A stretch of DNA of 64,000 nucleotides from Paenibacillus validus NBRC 15382 (GTDB lineage Bacteria > Bacillota > Bacilli > Paenibacillales > NBRC-103111). Under the pieces are notes generated by a model that saw only the letters and a list, made by a program, of their open reading frames with translations, was not told where the DNA came from and did not search any database. How positions within the stretch are numbered: the stretch's first letter is position 1; the number at the start of each line of letters is the position of its first letter. This document shows positions 53,522 through 62,152 of this stretch, piece after piece. The stretch lies in the NCBI RefSeq assembly GCF_004000985.1, contig NZ_BIMH01000012.1, positions 1 through 64,000 of the forward strand, given 5' to 3'. A program made the position numbers and the translations under genes.

Positions 53522-54940
53522 TCAGGAATCCGCCTCATCGCCCGCAGCTCCGATGCCGTTGCGCCTGCGATATTCGGACGGCGTACAGCCGAATTCTTTC
53601 TTGAACAAGGTCCGGAAATACCGGTAATCGACATATCCGACTTCTTCGGAAATTTCATTGATCTTTTTGTCGGTTTTGAGCAATAGGGATTGGGCATGCT
53701 GCAGCCGGCTTCGTACCAGGTACCGGACGAAATTCATACCGGTCTGCTGCTTGAATATACGGCTTAACGTAACCGGATGCACCCCAACGACGTCGGCGAT
53801 GGACTCCAGACTCAAGTTCGGGTCTCTTGACGTATCTACCATATGCAGCGCTTGGTCAAACCAGCTTAACCCGGATTGATGCTCCAGATGCATCAGCGCG
53901 CGAACGCCATCCAAAACAAACTTCCGGATCCTGCTTTTCAGCTCGTCCCACGTTTTGTGTTTGGCTACCCATTGTGACCAATAGTGCAGCTTCTCGTCTT
54001 CAATCACGATCATATCGCTCTTGCTGAGACCTTCGTCGAGCAGCGCCATCAGATTAACGCATTCTTTCTTGAGCTGATTTAAATCCAAATCAAGCAATGT
54101 ATTCAGCCAAGCCTCCAGCGCCGTTTCTAAATTCGGGTAATGGCCTTCCTTGGCAAACGATAATATTTTTTGCCGGAGCCCGGCAGCTTGTTTGCCCGCA
54201 TCCTTCCGGTCCTTTCTCCGGCTCTCCGGCGACGGCTGCGAAGCACCAAAAAACCTGCGGCTTTCCCAGGCTTCGATGGCGTTTTGCACGACCGGCAAAA
54301 AGTCGCGCTTGGCTTGAAACCGGTGCTCTCCCGGAACGGAGGAAGCGCTCACGACGATTCCGCCGTAATCGTGATTGACGGAAAAGGCGATCAGGATACG
54401 CTCCGGCGATCGTTCCCAGCGCTTTAACAGCTCCCCGGTATCCCCGAGATGAATGTCCTTGGCCTCCCGTTCGTCAAACCATAGGCTCGTGTTCAAGCAG
54501 CGCAAATCATGAATAAAGAGATAAAGGCTGGATAAGTGACCCAGGTATAGGTCAAACTCCTTCAGAAACGCCGCTTCCATCTCCTGCTTCACCTTGGTCA
54601 CGACATCGCGGAGCTGGTCGCGGTCCGCCGGCTTCAGCAAATAATCCGTAGCCCCCAGCTGAAGCGCCCTCCGGGCATAGTCAAAATCGTCATATCCCGA
54701 TAAAATAACTACTCGAATGTGCGCTTTCTCTTGTTTCAACGCACGCAAAATGTCCAAACCGTCCATCTCCGGCATCCGAATATCCAAAAAGACGAGATCC
54801 GGTTGTACGACAAGAATTTGTTCCAACGCTTGCCGCCCGAACTCTACGTCAAAGATTTGAGCAGCCGGGTAAACCGTTTTCAACTTATGTATGATGCTTA
54901 ATCGCACTTCCTTCTCATCATCGGCCACGCAGATCTTCAT
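53522..54940 (-). CDS. Response regulator with AraC-type output (YesN type)
   Basis: A 472-residue two-component regulator. The N-terminal receiver has the acidic pair DDEKEVR, the phosphoacceptor in VFLDIRMPEMDG (Asp about 55), the Thr/Ser switch in VVILSGYDD and Lys in LLKPADRD. A linker of about 230 residues follows, then two AraC helix-turn-helix motifs, FKQQTGMNFVRYLVRSRLQHAQ (about 388) and EVGYVDYRYFRTLFKKEFG. It is next to its cognate kinase (divergent) and upstream of the ABC operon, which it most likely activates. Confidence 0.92.
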   Translation of the reverse strand: MKICVADDEKEVRLSIIHKLKTVYPAAQIFDVEFGRQALEQILVVQPDLVFLDIRMPEMDGLDILRALKQEKAHIRVVILSGYDDFDYARRALQLGATDYLLKPADRDQLRDVVTKVKQEMEAAFLKEFDLYLGHLSSLYLFIHDLRCLNTSLWFDEREAKDIHLGDTGELLKRWERSPERILIAFSVNHDYGGIVVSASSVPGEHRFQAKRDFLPVVQNAIEAWESRRFFGASQPSPESRRKDRKDAGKQAAGLRQKILSFAKEGHYPNLETALEAWLNTLLDLDLNQLKKECVNLMALLDEGLSKSDMIVIEDEKLHYWSQWVAKHKTWDELKSRIRKFVLDGVRALMHLEHQSGLSWFDQALHMVDTSRDPNLSLESIADVVGVHPVTLSRIFKQQTGMNFVRYLVRSRLQHAQSLLLKTDKKINEISEEVGYVDYRYFRTLFKKEFGCTPSEYRRRNGIGAAGDEADS

Positions 54941-55015
54941 ACCGGCTCATCTCCTTGCAAGGAATCACAACATTCACGCAGAATAATAGTATAACGAATC
55001 GTTTCAAAGGGGAAG

Positions 55016-56842
55016 ATGACCATGCCGCCGTTTTTCCAGTCCCTTAAACATAAGGTGGACCATCTATCGCTGAAATACAAACTTTTTTTACTGTTAGTGG
55101 CGTTATCCGTTATCCCGATTATTCTGGTCAGCTACAGCTCCCAATACTTCATGTTTCGTTCCAGCACCAAATATTCGGCGTCTATCTCTTCCCAGTACGT
55201 GGAGTTTGTGTCCAAGGATATTACGAACTATTTGCAGGATCTGAACCAATCGTTCGATACGCTGTTTACGAATTTCCAATTTCAAAAATTTTTGACGACG
55301 CCGGATGACGATCTGGCTGCTCAAGCCAACCTCATCATCGACTTTCGGCCGATTCTGAAAAACTCCCTGCAATTTCGCAATGAAATTGTCGGCGTTCTAT
55401 ATCTCGATCAGCTTGGCAAAGTCTACTTCGATTCTTATCAAAAAGCTCTGAACTACAGGTACTCCTTCCGGGACGACCCGATCTACGGCACGGTTTTCAG
55501 CACGACCAAGCCGGAGCTTACCCTGCCTCATGCCATGGATTATATTCTTCTCGGCACGCACGAGAACGTCTTTTCTTTTGTCAGACCGATCATCAACCTG
55601 AATACGGGGGATATTCGATCCTGGTTCATCGTGGAGCTCAGGGAAGACAAAATCAAAAGCATGCTGACCGATGCCAGCCCCGAACAGGAAGGACAGCTTC
55701 TGTTGTATCACGCCGGGAGCAGTACGCCCGTTTCCAACACCCCCATTGATGCAGCCTTGCTTCAAGACTTCCGTAAGGCGCTGGGGAAGGACGCGCGGAC
55801 AAGCAAAGAATTTCTGTTCACCTCGGACGGTGTGACGTATGAAGCGACCTATGCGAACATTCCCTACGGGGATTGGAAGCTGGTATGGATGGCTCCGTTA
55901 AGCGGGATCACCAAAGGCGTCCAGCAATCGTTTGTTCTGACGTTAATCATTGCTTTCGTCAGTCTCGCGATTGCGATCGTGATCGCGTTTCCTGTCATGA
56001 ATATGGTGCTTTGGCCTTTATACAAGCTCAAGCAAGGGATGCAGAGTTTGGGACGGGGAACGTATGTCCCGATCAAGATGCAGACCGTTAACGACGAGAT
56101 CGGTTTTTTGGTGAGAAGCTATAACCGCATGCTGGATGAATTGCAGCAGATGGAGCAGGAGGTGTTTCAGTCCAAATTAAAGGAAAAGGAACGGGAACTC
56201 CTGCAGCTTCAAGCCCAAATTAACCCTCACTTTCTATTCAATACACTCGAAACGATCGAATCCTACGCAGTCCGAAATCATGGCGACGCGGTCGGCGAGA
56301 TGGTTCAATCCGTTTCCAAGATGATGAGGTTTTCCGTACGAAACGATGGCGGCTGGGCTCCCTTGAAAGAAGAGATGGCCTATATCCGAAATTTTATGAG
56401 AATTCATTACTATCGCAACGGGCTGGACGTCAATGCACATTTCGAGCTGGACCCGGAAGCCTTGGAAATCCCCATTATGAAGCTAAGCATACAGCCCTTC
56501 GTCGAAAACGCTATCAAATACGGGTGGAGCCCTTCCATGAACGCGGAAGAGTTCTTATTGACCGTGGAGGCGAAGATGGAGAAGGAACATCTGCGTATTT
56601 CGATCCGCAACACGGGCGCGGGCATACCTGCGGATATCATGTCCAAGCTATCGGAGCTTATGGCCTCCAAAGGGGAACGGATCGATCCTTATTTCCAAAG
56701 GCATACGGGCATTTATAATGTTTATCGCCGTTTCCTGCTGGCTTACGGGGACTCGATCCCCTTTCATATCGAATCCACCCCGGGGCAGGGAACGCTGGTT
56801 GAGATTGCGGTTCCATGCAACACGCCTCGAACCGGAAAATAG
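55016..56842 (+). CDS. Sensor histidine kinase (YesM type)
   Basis: A 608-residue membrane kinase. An N-terminal membrane segment (KLFLLLVALSVIPIILVSY, about 24-42), an extracellular sensing region of about 260 residues, a second membrane segment (FVLTLIIAFVSLAIAIVIAF, about 309-328), a HAMP domain and a kinase core with ELLQLQAQINPHFLFNTL (His about 403) and the ATP-binding motifs ENAIKYG and NTGAGIP. The protein lacks a canonical HisKA dimerisation domain, as in the LytS/YesM class. It is divergent from the response regulator, unlike the usual same-direction pair. GGGGAAG precedes the first ATG. Confidence 0.92.
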   Translation: MTMPPFFQSLKHKVDHLSLKYKLFLLLVALSVIPIILVSYSSQYFMFRSSTKYSASISSQYVEFVSKDITNYLQDLNQSFDTLFTNFQFQKFLTTPDDDLAAQANLIIDFRPILKNSLQFRNEIVGVLYLDQLGKVYFDSYQKALNYRYSFRDDPIYGTVFSTTKPELTLPHAMDYILLGTHENVFSFVRPIINLNTGDIRSWFIVELREDKIKSMLTDASPEQEGQLLLYHAGSSTPVSNTPIDAALLQDFRKALGKDARTSKEFLFTSDGVTYEATYANIPYGDWKLVWMAPLSGITKGVQQSFVLTLIIAFVSLAIAIVIAFPVMNMVLWPLYKLKQGMQSLGRGTYVPIKMQTVNDEIGFLVRSYNRMLDELQQMEQEVFQSKLKEKERELLQLQAQINPHFLFNTLETIESYAVRNHGDAVGEMVQSVSKMMRFSVRNDGGWAPLKEEMAYIRNFMRIHYYRNGLDVNAHFELDPEALEIPIMKLSIQPFVENAIKYGWSPSMNAEEFLLTVEAKMEKEHLRISIRNTGAGIPADIMSKLSELMASKGERIDPYFQRHTGIYNVYRRFLLAYGDSIPFHIESTPGQGTLVEIAVPCNTPRTGK

Positions 56843-56949
56843 AAGTCTTTGTGACAGAACGGCCAAATCATTGAAGCCCGCTTCATATGGATCATATAAT
56901 AGGGAGAGGTTGCCCGGCGAGGCAATCCTGATAAATTTCGCATAAATGG

Positions 56950-58398
56950 GTGATACTAACATTGTGGAAGCCTGACCGTAGGAGCAAAAAACCTCTCTAC
57001 CAGCAAATTGCCGATGATATGGAACGAAGAATCCTATACGGCGAATACCCGCCGGGGAGCTTTCTTCCGTCAGAGCGAAAGCTTGCGGAGCAAATAGAAG
57101 TAAACAGAAGCACTGTCGTACAGGCGTACGAAGAGCTGCGTGCCAAAGGGATTGTCGAGAGCAGTTCGGGAAGCGGCACCAGGGTGAGCAAGCGGCTGTT
57201 GGGGGTAACGCCGAGTTTAACCCCGAATTGGAGAGCGTACGCCCGGGGCGGGACGTTCGCGCCCAACCTGCCTATGATTCGTCGGATCCGGGAAGTTTTG
57301 CGGGAGCGGGGATCGATCATCGACTTTGCAAGCGGAGAGCTGTCGCCCGATTTATATCCCAATCAGGCCATCCAGCAGCTGTTAAGAGAAGCTCCGTTCG
57401 AGGCGTCATTAGGCTACGACGACCCTCAAGGCTTTCTCCCGTTGCGGGAAACGCTGGTCTCTTTTCTTGACAAACAATTGAATATTCGTACCACAGAGTC
57501 TTCGATTCTGATTACTTCCGGATCGCAGCAGTCCCTTTATTTGATTACACAGTGTTTATTAGCCCCTGGTGACGCTGTCGCGATCGAGGATCCTTCTTAC
57601 AGCTATTCCCTTCCGATGTTTCAATCCGCGGGACTCCGGCTGTTCCGTTTACCTGTGCATGAGAACGGGATTGATCCTGAGGAAATCGAAAGTCTGTTCC
57701 GGCAGCATCGTATCCGCATGATCTTTCTGAATCCGAATTATCAGAACCCGACCGGCAGCATTCTGGCCGCCTCCAAACGTCCGCGATTATTGAAGCTCGC
57801 CGCAGAGCTCGGCATTCCTATCGTGGAGGACGACCCGTTCAGCTTGACATCATTCGATAACCGTCCGCCGGCTAATTTGAAATCCATCGATGCGCATGGT
57901 TCCGTGCTGTATGTCGGATCTCTTTCCAAAATTGCCGCATCCGGACTTCGAGTCGGTTGGCTGATCGCGCCGCAAACCGTCGTCAAGCGTCTGGCCGATG
58001 CAAGACAGCAGATGGACTTCGGACTTAGCGTCGTTCCGCAATGGCTGGCCAATGAGTTTCTAAGATCGGGTCTATTCGACCGGCACATCCGGTTCTTGCG
58101 GGATGCGTTATCCCGGAAGCAGCTGCACCTGATGACGGCCCTGAACCGAATGCTAGCCGGCAAGTTTAGCTGTATCCCGGCTCAAGGCGGTTTGAATTCA
58201 TGGCTGAAACTCAATCAGCCTGTCGATGATTCCAAGCTTCTGGAAGAGTCCTTGAAAAGAGGCGTCGTGTTCATGCCGGGAACGGTATTCGGTTCTGAAC
58301 CGGGATACGTTCGATTCAGCTTTGCAAGGCCTGCCGATCATGAATTGGAGTCCGGCATTCAGAAATTCGCCCAAGCATTGCATGCGCTGAACGATTAA
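56950..58398 (+). CDS. MocR-type GntR regulator with aminotransferase domain
   Basis: A 482-residue PLP-dependent regulator. The GntR-type helix-turn-helix is N-terminal (about 18-80, PPGSFLPSERKLAEQIEVNRSTVVQ), followed by a fold-type I aminotransferase domain in which PLP would bind Lys in YVGSLSKIAASGLRVGW (about 320). The start is a GTG with no strong ribosome binding site. MocR proteins usually regulate a neighbouring operon involved in PLP, GABA or amino-acid metabolism, but the neighbours here are not of that kind, so the target is unknown. Confidence 0.9.
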   Translation: MILTLWKPDRRSKKPLYQQIADDMERRILYGEYPPGSFLPSERKLAEQIEVNRSTVVQAYEELRAKGIVESSSGSGTRVSKRLLGVTPSLTPNWRAYARGGTFAPNLPMIRRIREVLRERGSIIDFASGELSPDLYPNQAIQQLLREAPFEASLGYDDPQGFLPLRETLVSFLDKQLNIRTTESSILITSGSQQSLYLITQCLLAPGDAVAIEDPSYSYSLPMFQSAGLRLFRLPVHENGIDPEEIESLFRQHRIRMIFLNPNYQNPTGSILAASKRPRLLKLAAELGIPIVEDDPFSLTSFDNRPPANLKSIDAHGSVLYVGSLSKIAASGLRVGWLIAPQTVVKRLADARQQMDFGLSVVPQWLANEFLRSGLFDRHIRFLRDALSRKQLHLMTALNRMLAGKFSCIPAQGGLNSWLKLNQPVDDSKLLEESLKRGVVFMPGTVFGSEPGYVRFSFARPADHELESGIQKFAQALHALND

Positions 58399-58510
58399 GG
58401 GGAACCGGCTGGATTGGATGGGTTAAAAGACGACAAAATGGATGGTTACTTGCCGACAAAATGTTGATATATTGTCTACTTGAAGAAGATCATCAGATGA
58501 GGTGACCCTA

Positions 58511-58729
58511 ATGCCGCTGATTGCTTACTATATTATTTTTGCTACGATCATGTTGGTTGCTGTAATCTCAACCATTCTCGTCGGCATTTCCAAAAAAAAC
58601 AAAGAGGGCAACCCCCAATACGATACCAAAACGAAAGGCAACTGGTCCCGACTATCCTGGATCTACATTTTTTTTATCGTCTTAGGTTACGTTGCCTTGA
58701 TTCTGTATATCGTTAACACAAATTCGTAA
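58511..58729 (+). CDS. Small two-helix membrane protein
   Basis: A 72-residue protein with two membrane segments (LIAYYIIFATIMLVAVISTILV and SWIYIFFIVLGYVALILYIV) joined by a charged loop rich in Lys, Asn and Thr. No family recognised. The ATG at 58511 has GAGGTGA six bases upstream, and an upstream GTG at 58502 is too close to it. It is 113 bases after the MocR gene on the same strand. Confidence 0.65.
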   Translation: MPLIAYYIIFATIMLVAVISTILVGISKKNKEGNPQYDTKTKGNWSRLSWIYIFFIVLGYVALILYIVNTNS

Positions 58730-58743
58730 TAAGGCGCTGCACC

Positions 58744-58953
58744 TCAGGTACCGCCGTACTCCGCTTCCCAGGCGCGGTCAACTTCTAACTGCCCCCGGTA
58801 TCCCCAGCCGGATAAGAATACGCTGATTTCGTAAAGCAGCAGCAGCGGAATCGCGACCAGAATGTCGGAAATAAAGTCCGGGGGCGTGACCACGGTTGCC
58901 GTGACAATGAGCACAAAGTAGGCGAGTTTGCGGATTTTCCTTATACTTGATGC
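58744..58953 (-). pseudogene. tatC: tatC 3' remnant
   Basis: The minus strand encodes the end of a twin-arginine translocase TatC: the frame from about 58953 reads ASSIRKIRKLAYFVLIV, then VTPPDFISDILVAIPLLLLYEISVF and a tail ending at TGA (58744). The motif TPPD...LLAIPLLLLYEIS is characteristic of TatC. The N-terminal membrane segments are absent, so the gene is broken. TatC should be encoded elsewhere if needed. Confidence 0.75.
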
Positions 58954-58989
58954 AGAAGCACCGGAAGGGTCATGATGAAGGCGATCATT

Positions 58990-59211
58990 TTAAGCTTTTA
59001 CAATATTGCGGGGAAGCACAACGTTTTTGGGATTCCCGTCCACAAACGCCTGTATATTGTCAACGGCCAAATCCAAAAGACGGCTGCGCGCTTCCTTGGT
59101 AGCCCTAGGCAATATGAGGCGTGATGATACAATTTTTGGCCTGCAGCAGCGGATTCGGATCCTCAGCGTATAGCCATCCAACACACACATGTTCACGGAT
59201 TTCCGCTCCAT
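58990..59211 (-). pseudogene. D-2-hydroxyacid dehydrogenase remnant
   Basis: The frame opens as VNMCVLDGYTL, matching the N-terminus of the 2-hydroxyacid dehydrogenase at 35629-36600. It then jumps to the C-terminal EDPNPLLQAKNCIITPHIA, stops, and after a one-base shift continues ATKEARSRLLDLAVDNIQAF to the end. So about 270 central residues have been deleted and a frameshift added. It is a decayed paralogue. Confidence 0.75.
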
Positions 59212-59227
59212 TCATCCTATTTCATTT

Positions 59228-60079
59228 CTATTTGCGGATAAGCTTGCTTACCGCAGCGAAATCCTGGTCTCCGTCCGTTAAAGCCGCCATTTCGTAGAGC
59301 TGGTAAGCCAGGGTGGAAATCGGCAATGAGATTCCTTCGCCTTCCTTGATCGCAATACCGACGTCTTTTTTCATTAGATTTAACCGAAATCCCGGTTCAA
59401 ACTGGCCGTCCGCCACGGCTTTCAGTTTGTTGGCAAAAATCCAGGAGCCGCCGGAGCTCTTTCCGACAACCTCGTTCAGCATATTCAAATCCACTTCCAA
59501 ACTTTCGGCAATTGCAAGCGCTTCCGAAGAAGCAAGCATATGAACAGCCGCCAGCAGTTGATTGATGGCTTTAACCGCTTTTCCCGCACCGTAAGAGCCG
59601 ACGAGGAAAAAGCTTTTGCCCATCGCTTCCATGACCGGCTTCGCTTCCTCGACATCTTCTTGCTTGCCGCCGATCATGAGGGTAAGCGTCCCTTGCTCGG
59701 CGCCGGTCGTCCCTCCGCTGACCGGAGCATCCAGAACGCGAATTCCTTTGTCCATATAGGCTTTTGCAACTTTTTTCATCATTTGGGGAGAGCCGGATGT
59801 CATTTCCAGCAGCAAAGCTCCGGGCTTCGCCGATTCAAGAACCGATTCCTCCAGCAAAACGGATTCCATTTCTTTATCTGAAGGCAGTATACTGATGATC
59901 ATATCGCAAGCTTGAACGGCATCCGCCGCATGCTCATGCACCGTCGCGCCCATACCGGCAAGCTCCTCCACCGGCAGCGGGTTTCTATGCTTGATAATAT
60001 GCAGGCCGTGTTCAGCCTTAATCAGACGTTTGGCCATCGGCAGCCCCATAGCGCCTAACCCGATAAAAGCGATTTCCAT
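59228..60079 (-). CDS. 3-hydroxyisobutyrate dehydrogenase family protein
   Basis: A 283-residue NAD(P)-dependent 3-hydroxyacid dehydrogenase. The N-terminal cofactor loop IGLGAMGLPMAKRL (about 6-19), the family signature DAPVSGGTTGAEQGTLTLMIGG (about 116-137) and the catalytic Lys in GAGKAVKAINQLLAAVHMLA (about 170) are present. It could oxidise 3-hydroxyisobutyrate or reduce tartronate semialdehyde. It is the only intact enzyme in a short operon-like group of gene remnants that starts at a LacI-controlled promoter. Confidence 0.88.
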   Translation of the reverse strand: MEIAFIGLGAMGLPMAKRLIKAEHGLHIIKHRNPLPVEELAGMGATVHEHAADAVQACDMIISILPSDKEMESVLLEESVLESAKPGALLLEMTSGSPQMMKKVAKAYMDKGIRVLDAPVSGGTTGAEQGTLTLMIGGKQEDVEEAKPVMEAMGKSFFLVGSYGAGKAVKAINQLLAAVHMLASSEALAIAESLEVDLNMLNEVVGKSSGGSWIFANKLKAVADGQFEPGFRLNLMKKDVGIAIKEGEGISLPISTLAYQLYEMAALTDGDQDFAAVSKLIRK

Positions 60080-60091
60080 TCGTATCTCCTC

Positions 60092-60263
60092 CTACAGAAC
60101 GGTGTGATCGAGTTCCCAACCCAATTGCTCATACAGTTTTCGGCGTTCGAAAATCGTGCTGCACCGTGCCTTAATGATGCATCATGTTCCCATCCATCCC
60201 GTCGCGAGCATCTGCCACCCGCAAATCCTTACACAATTCCAAGATCTTCTCTCTGTCGTCCAT
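60092..60263 (-). pseudogene. RraA-family remnant
   Basis: The minus strand begins with an RraA-like N-terminus, MDDREKILELCKDLRVADAR followed by DGMDGNMMHH and a stop. One frame over it continues with KARCSTIFERRKLYEQLGWE and ends LDHTVL at TAG (60092). These are the two ends of an RraA/dimethylmenaquinone-methyltransferase-like protein (HMG aldolase superfamily) with the middle deleted. RraA-like and hydroxyacid dehydrogenase genes often occur together in sugar-acid catabolism. Confidence 0.55.
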
Positions 60264-60354
60264 GTGTAAACATCCCTTCAATTTTAGTGGTTGTAGATTC
60301 AGGATATGTAAATGACCATGGGGCCAAGTTACCTGACATTGTCCGCAGCTTCTT

Positions 60355-60381
60355 GTTTACCGTTTTAGTAAATCGTTTTCC
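60355..60381. promoter_or_regulatory. LacI-type operator downstream of promoter
   Basis: On the minus strand GGAAAACGATTTACTAAA followed by ACGGTAAAC is similar to the operator at 61649-61669 (half-site AAACGAT, common ACTAAA). It lies at the predicted transcription start of the remnant-dehydrogenase operon and upstream of nothing else, so a repressor bound here would block it. Confidence 0.5.
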
Positions 60382-60388
60382 TTGCTTT

Positions 60389-60417
60389 ATTCTATATGCT
60401 CCGGCGGCATGTGTCAA
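60389..60417 (-). promoter_or_regulatory. Promoter of the RraA-remnant/dehydrogenase operon
   Basis: TTGACA (60412-60417) and TAGAAT (60389-60394) on the minus strand are 17 bases apart, a strong housekeeping promoter. The rest of 60264-60604 has no gene. Confidence 0.7.
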
Positions 60418-60604
60418 CCAAAAGTCCGTTCATTTCTATCCGGGCTGCGGTCTCCGACTCGCCTCTTGTTAAGCGCTTGCATTTTATTCGAAAACGTTCG
60501 CCCGGACACTGGTTCTCCGCATAGCCTTAATATTTTGACCCTTTCCGGGGAAGCTCCTTTTTGCGGCCCAAACACGCAGGAAACCGTTCGGGCCAATTAA
60601 AGGA

Positions 60605-61615
60605 TTAATGCGAGCCGCAGGAATGTCTTACAATCAATTCAGGCTCCAATACAACGGTTTTTGGCCTTTTTTTGGTTTTGGAAGTTATTTTCTTAATCAT
60701 ATTTTTCGCTGCGATAGCTCCCATTTCATAAGCCGGCTGTTTGATCGTCGTAAGCGGAGGGTTGAGGTGCTTCGCCCAGACCGTTTCATCGTAGCCAATG
60801 AGCGCAACATCGTCGGGCACCTTGATATTCAGCTCCTTGAACCCTTCCAATATTTCCAGAGTCATCATGCTGCTTGTGGAAAAAACAGCATCCGCGGCCG
60901 ATGAGGATTTAAAATACTCGATGACCGCTTCCTTCACCCGGCCGACTTCATTCTTCACTTCAATCACTCGATCATGAACGGCGATCCCATGCTCGGACAA
61001 GGCTTCCTTAAAGCCTGTAACCCGATCCTGCCATGTACTGACGCCATGCGGCTGATAGACGAAAGTGACGATGTTTCTTTTGCCCAATTGAACAAAATGA
61101 TCTACAGCCATTCTTGCTCCGTTAATGTTGTTGACGACAACGCTATCTACGACGTCAATACCTTCGATTCTGCGGTTTATAAAAGTAAGAGGATATTTGT
61201 TGTTGGCCATTTCCTCAAATAAAGCCTTGTTATTGGCTGTCGGGTTGACGATAATCCCGTCAACCTGCCGCATCCGAAAGCCTTCGATCAATTCCGCTTC
61301 TCTATATGAATCTTCATTTGAATTGCATATCATGAGACTGTATCCGGACAAACGACAGGTATCCTCTACCCCTTCCAATACCTTGGCCCAGAAAGGGTTG
61401 TTCAAATTCGACAATACAATGCCAATGATGTTCGTCCTCATTTGCTTCAATCCCCGGGCCATCGGATTCGGATGATAGTTCAGCTCACGAATGATTTTTT
61501 GAACTCTTTCCTTGGTTTCTTCCGTAGTCTGGGAGTAATTGCCGTTCAGTATCCGGGATACAGTCGTTTTGGAAACACCGGCCTGCTTGGCCACATCATC
61601 AATAGTGATTCTCAA
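60605..61615 (-). CDS. LacI-family regulator
   Basis: A 336-residue LacI/GalR protein. The DNA-binding domain is MRITIDDVAKQAGVSKTTVSR through the hinge helix with PNPMARGLKQ (about 1-58), then the sugar-binding domain (IGIVLSNLNNPFWAKVLEG, VDGIIVNPTANN, VALIGYDETVWAKHL). It lies upstream of the promoter that starts the dehydrogenase/remnant group, on the same strand, and two similar operators flank its gene. It probably controls that group and itself. Inducer unknown. Confidence 0.9.
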   Translation of the reverse strand: MRITIDDVAKQAGVSKTTVSRILNGNYSQTTEETKERVQKIIRELNYHPNPMARGLKQMRTNIIGIVLSNLNNPFWAKVLEGVEDTCRLSGYSLMICNSNEDSYREAELIEGFRMRQVDGIIVNPTANNKALFEEMANNKYPLTFINRRIEGIDVVDSVVVNNINGARMAVDHFVQLGKRNIVTFVYQPHGVSTWQDRVTGFKEALSEHGIAVHDRVIEVKNEVGRVKEAVIEYFKSSSAADAVFSTSSMMTLEILEGFKELNIKVPDDVALIGYDETVWAKHLNPPLTTIKQPAYEMGAIAAKNMIKKITSKTKKRPKTVVLEPELIVRHSCGSH

Positions 61616-61648
61616 CGTGCACTCCTCATTTCGAGCAAATAGTAAAGA

Positions 61649-61669
61649 AAACGATTTAGTGTATCGTTT
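61649..61669. promoter_or_regulatory. LacI-type operator upstream of its gene
   Basis: AAACGAT (61649-61655) and ATCGTTT (61663-61669) form an inverted repeat with a 7-base spacer, 34 bases upstream of the LacI start codon. The same elements appear at 60355-60381. Autoregulation is likely. Confidence 0.55.
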
Positions 61670-61824
61670 CCTGAACCTAATATATCAGAATTCCGAATAA
61701 CCAGTCAATTAATCAGTGAATTATATTATATTTGCTATATTATATATATTTTACTTCTTTTTTCTTTCTATTACTCCATAATTCTGGTCAATTTGATGCC
61801 CGAAATCATGAAATTCTACCCGCT

Positions 61825-61945
61825 TCAGCGACGGCAACGGGCAACATCCACCGCAATGACGGCAATCCTTTTACAATTTCCTGTACAAAAGGATGCACAC
61901 CGACCATATTCATCCCGTTGGACAATACTGTAGTTAACAGAACCC
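61825..61945 (-). pseudogene. RbsC-family ABC permease remnant
   Basis: The minus strand frame reads VLLTTVLSNGMNMVGVHPF then VQEIVKG, and after a one-base shift IAVIAVDVARCRR to a TGA at 61825. This is the well conserved C-terminus of ribose/simple-sugar ABC permeases (VLNNGMNLLGV...IVKG...). The rest of the gene is missing. Confidence 0.65.
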
Positions 61946-62067
61946 TGTCTTTCCTATCATGATTTCCTTTAGTTAATTATGATAAAGAAGTGCGGGAAGA
62001 GAGAAAAATCAGAGCGCTGATGGAAAAAGATACTATCAAATTATCCCCTCAATGTGGAATGAAAGTG

Positions 62068-62097
62068 TTTACACCCCCGTCGTTCGTATGTCATAAT
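62068..62097 (+). promoter_or_regulatory. IclR gene promoter
   Basis: TTTACA (62068-62073) and CATAAT (62092-62097) are 18 bases apart, giving a start near 62104. The short leader then holds the AAGGTGG ribosome binding site of the IclR gene. Confidence 0.55.
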
Positions 62098-62152
62098 AGA
62101 AGGTAAAGAGCATACATTTCAGGCGGTAAAATACTTCAAGGTGGTGTTTTCG

